Shown one piece after another: positions 6,242 to 8,163 of a stretch of 8,163 bases of DNA (position 1 is its first letter; each line of letters starts with the position of its first letter). The translations under genes and the position numbers were made by a program. Under the pieces are notes generated by a model that searched no databases, was not told the DNA's origin, and saw only the letters and a program-made list of their open reading frames with translations. The stretch is from Chloroflexota bacterium (lineage in GTDB: Bacteria > Chloroflexota > Limnocylindria > Limnocylindrales > CSP1-4). The stretch covers positions 1-8,163 of the forward strand of contig JAJYGO010000175.1 in the NCBI GenBank assembly GCA_021785115.1. The letters are read 5' to 3'.

Positions 6242-7192
6242 ATGAGCGGCCTCCCGGCGGTTGATGCCGTCCCGCGCCGCTCGAGATCGCAGGGCTACAT
6301 CGGGCGCCGGCGCCGGACGGGCATCGTGCTCGTCACGCCGGCGCTCCTCGTGCTGCTCGCCGTCCTCGGGTACCCGATCGCGGCCTCGATCATCATCTCG
6401 CTCCAGCACATGCAGGCGGGCGGGGGAAGCTTCTCGGGAACCTGGGCCGGCCTGGACAACTACGCGCAGGCGCTCTCGGACCCGAGCTTCGGTGTCGCCC
6501 TTCGCAACTCGATCTACTTCACGGCCGTCGAGGTCGCCGTCGTCGTCGGCCTGGGTCTGGTGGTCGCGCTCCTGCTCAACCATCCGTCCGGGCGTTCGGG
6601 TTTCTTCCGGGTGATCCTGCTCATCCCCTGGGCCCTCGCGCCGGTCGCGAACGCCACGATCTGGAAGTGGATTTACAACGCGAACTACGGGATTCTCAAC
6701 GTCATCCTCCTGCAGCTCGGGATCATCCATCAGAACGTGGTGTGGTTGGGCGACACGACGCTCGCGCTCAACGCGATGCTCCTGGCCGACATCTGGAAGT
6801 CCGTGCCCTTCATCGCGCTGCTGCTCCTCGCGGGCCTGCAGAACGTGCCGCCGATGCTCTATCGCGCGGCGAAGCTGGACGGCGCGTCGGCCTGGCAAAC
6901 GTTCCGGCACGTGACGCTGCCCCAGCTGCGCACGACGCTCCTCATCACCGTCGTCCTTCAGTCGATCTGGGCGCTCAAGGTGTTCGACCTGATCTACGTG
7001 CTGACCAAGGGAGGGCCCGCCGACAGCACGGTCACGCTCAACTTCCTCGCCTATCGGGTCACGTTCAACTTCGGCGACATCGGCCATGGCGCGGCCATCG
7101 CGGACATCCTGTTCCTGCTGATGTTCGTGCTGGCCCTGGCCTACGTGCGGACCTTTAGGCCGACGAACGGCGCGCGAGCGGCTCGCGCATGA
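6242..7192 (+). CDS. ABC transporter permease, MalF/UgpA-like
   Basis: This 316-residue inner-membrane permease has about six helices. The first (near residues 27-54) follows a basic cytoplasmic N-terminus rich in arginine. The EAA loop that docks with the ATPase is YRAAKLDGASAWQTFRHVTL (207-226), followed by P; the leading glutamate of the EAA box is replaced by tyrosine/arginine, which is common in MalF-type subunits. KVFDLIYVLTKGGP is the characteristic conserved segment of CUT1 MalF-like permeases after the EAA loop. It starts 4 nt after the stop of the binding-protein gene without a strong Shine-Dalgarno, so translation is probably coupled. It forms the membrane channel as a heterodimer with the next gene product. 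Confidence 0.95.
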   Translation: MSGLPAVDAVPRRSRSQGYIGRRRRTGIVLVTPALLVLLAVLGYPIAASIIISLQHMQAGGGSFSGTWAGLDNYAQALSDPSFGVALRNSIYFTAVEVAVVVGLGLVVALLLNHPSGRSGFFRVILLIPWALAPVANATIWKWIYNANYGILNVILLQLGIIHQNVVWLGDTTLALNAMLLADIWKSVPFIALLLLAGLQNVPPMLYRAAKLDGASAWQTFRHVTLPQLRTTLLITVVLQSIWALKVFDLIYVLTKGGPADSTVTLNFLAYRVTFNFGDIGHGAAIADILFLLMFVLALAYVRTFRPTNGARAARA

Positions 7193-8031
7193 ACCGCCGA
7201 GGGCTCCGGCGGTTCCTCACCCGGGGCGGCGTCCGGCTGCTGCTGCTCGCCTTCACGGTGTGGACGTTGGGCCCGATCGCATGGGCGGTCATCTCGAGCC
7301 TCCTGCCAACGCAGGCGCTCATCCAGTCGCCGCCGGATCTCTCGCCCGGCAACTTCACACTGGGGAACTTCGCCGAGGTGCTCGGGCAGGGCCACGATCT
7401 GCAGCAGGGCCTCTTCAACTCCGCGATCGTCGCGACGTCGACCGCTGCGGTGGCGCTGGTGCTCGGGTCGATGGCCGCCTACGCGCTCGCGCGGCTGCAG
7501 GTGCCGGGCTCGAGTCGCCTGCTGCTCATGGTGCTGGCCACGCAGATGTTCCCGGGCATCGTGATCGTGATCCCCATGTTCATCGTGCTCAGCCGGATCG
7601 GCTGGATCGACACGTACCAGGGCCTCGTCCTGGTGTATCTCTCGTTCATCCTGCCGATCGTCATCTGGGTTCTGAAGGGGTTCTTCGAGGCCGTACCGCC
7701 GGAGCTCGAGCGAGCGGCTGCTGTCGACGGGGCCAGTCCGCTGCAGACGTTCCGGCTGATCGTCCTGCCCATTTCGTTGCCGCCGCTCTTCGCGACAGGC
7801 GTGTTCGCCTTCATCGAAGCGTGGAATGAGTTCTTCTTCGCGATCATCCTCACGCGCATCAACGTCAAGACCGGTCCCATCGCGATCGCCGAGTTCTCCG
7901 GCCAGTACCAGACGCTGTACGGCCAGATGGTGGCCGCCGCGGTCATCGCCAGCATTCCCGTCGTGGTGCTGGCGATCGTGTTCCGCCAGTACATCCTGAA
8001 GGGGTTCGTCGAGGGGGCAGTGAAGGGCTGA
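7189..8031 (+). CDS. ABC transporter permease, MalG/UgpE-like
   Basis: This 280-residue inner-membrane permease is the second channel subunit. The first helix is at about residues 15-37. The region [20 protein letters not shown] and the [12 protein letters not shown] box that follows it are hallmarks of MalG-like subunits. The full EAA loop [20 protein letters not shown] includes E174 and G181 and leads into VLP. The C-terminus [15 protein letters not shown] is the typical MalG ending that contacts the ATPase subunit. Its ATG overlaps the stop of the preceding permease (ATGA), indicating tight coupling and equimolar synthesis. The length is normal and the gene intact. Confidence 0.95.
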   Translation: MNRRGLRRFLTRGGVRLLLLAFTVWTLGPIAWAVISSLLPTQALIQSPPDLSPGNFTLGNFAEVLGQGHDLQQGLFNSAIVATSTAAVALVLGSMAAYALARLQVPGSSRLLLMVLATQMFPGIVIVIPMFIVLSRIGWIDTYQGLVLVYLSFILPIVIWVLKGFFEAVPPELERAAAVDGASPLQTFRLIVLPISLPPLFATGVFAFIEAWNEFFFAIILTRINVKTGPIAIAEFSGQYQTLYGQMVAAAVIASIPVVVLAIVFRQYILKGFVEGAVKG

Positions 8032-8163
8032 TGGCGGAACTGCAGCTGGTCGAGGTCACCAAGCGCTTCGGGTCGGTCGAGGCGTGCTCCCACGTGAACC
8101 TGCAGGTGGCCGACGGCGAGTTCGTGACGCTGCTCGGTCCATCCGGCTGCGGCAAGACGACGA
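8031..8163 (+). CDS. ABC transporter ATP-binding protein, MalK/UgpC-like (N-terminal 44 codons)
   Basis: The ATG at 8031 shares one base with the stop of the upstream permease (TGATG). The frame begins [20 protein letters not shown] and reaches the Walker A motif GPSGCGKTT at residues 36-44, where the window ends. The A-loop aromatic and the '[12 protein letters not shown]' lead-in are typical of the CUT1 MalK/UgpC ATPases that energise MalFG-type permeases. Position and overlap make it the dedicated ATPase of this importer. The signature LSGGQ motif, Walker B and any regulatory domain lie outside the window. Confidence 0.93.
   Translation, partial: MAELQLVEVTKRFGSVEACSHVNLQVADGEFVTLLGPSGCGKTT

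Noticed and set aside
4995..6245. A 416-codon plus-strand open frame inside the binding-protein gene
   Set aside because: Its composition is dominated by Arg, Gly, Pro and His and it overlaps the confidently identified lipoprotein in another frame.

Overview
The window is a GC-rich bacterial segment of dense, GC-ending coding sequence. GGAGG-type ribosome binding sites, a GTG start, ATGA overlaps and a solute-binding lipoprotein with a twin-arginine signal would suit Actinomycetota or Chloroflexota. No marker gene fixes the taxon.

The right-hand 6.9 kb is a well-organised carbohydrate-type uptake and catabolism locus. On the minus strand a LacI-family repressor (2216-3301) and a PfkB-family sugar kinase (1284-2219) form a translationally coupled pair. 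Divergently, on the plus strand, runs a five-gene operon. It starts with a class III PLP aminotransferase resembling glutamate-1-semialdehyde aminomutase (3458-4747). Next come a Tat/lipobox solute-binding protein (4873-6237), two MalF/MalG-like permeases (6242-7192 and 7189-8031) and the start of a MalK-type ATPase (8031 to the edge). The 156-bp divergent region holds two nearly identical LacI-type operators, each next to or over one of two back-to-back promoters. This points to one repressor controlling its own gene, the kinase and the transporter operon. Both a kinase and an aminotransferase sit in the regulon, so the imported compound may be an amino or keto sugar, but the substrate cannot be read from sequence.

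The left-hand 1.28 kb looks like a decaying or rearranged flank. It holds a UvrD/PcrA-type helicase remnant (about 746-1272, minus) with a frameshift, an in-frame TAG inside motif III and both ends missing. It also holds the N-terminal part of an APC-family amino-acid permease (minus, from 496 to the edge) whose recognisable homology stops abruptly near position 80. Between them is a roughly 250-bp region without a clear gene. It carries a plausible minus-strand promoter and two perfect palindromes built on the same TGACGTCA core, 63 bp apart, so the permease fragment appears to keep (or once had) its own regulator-binding region.
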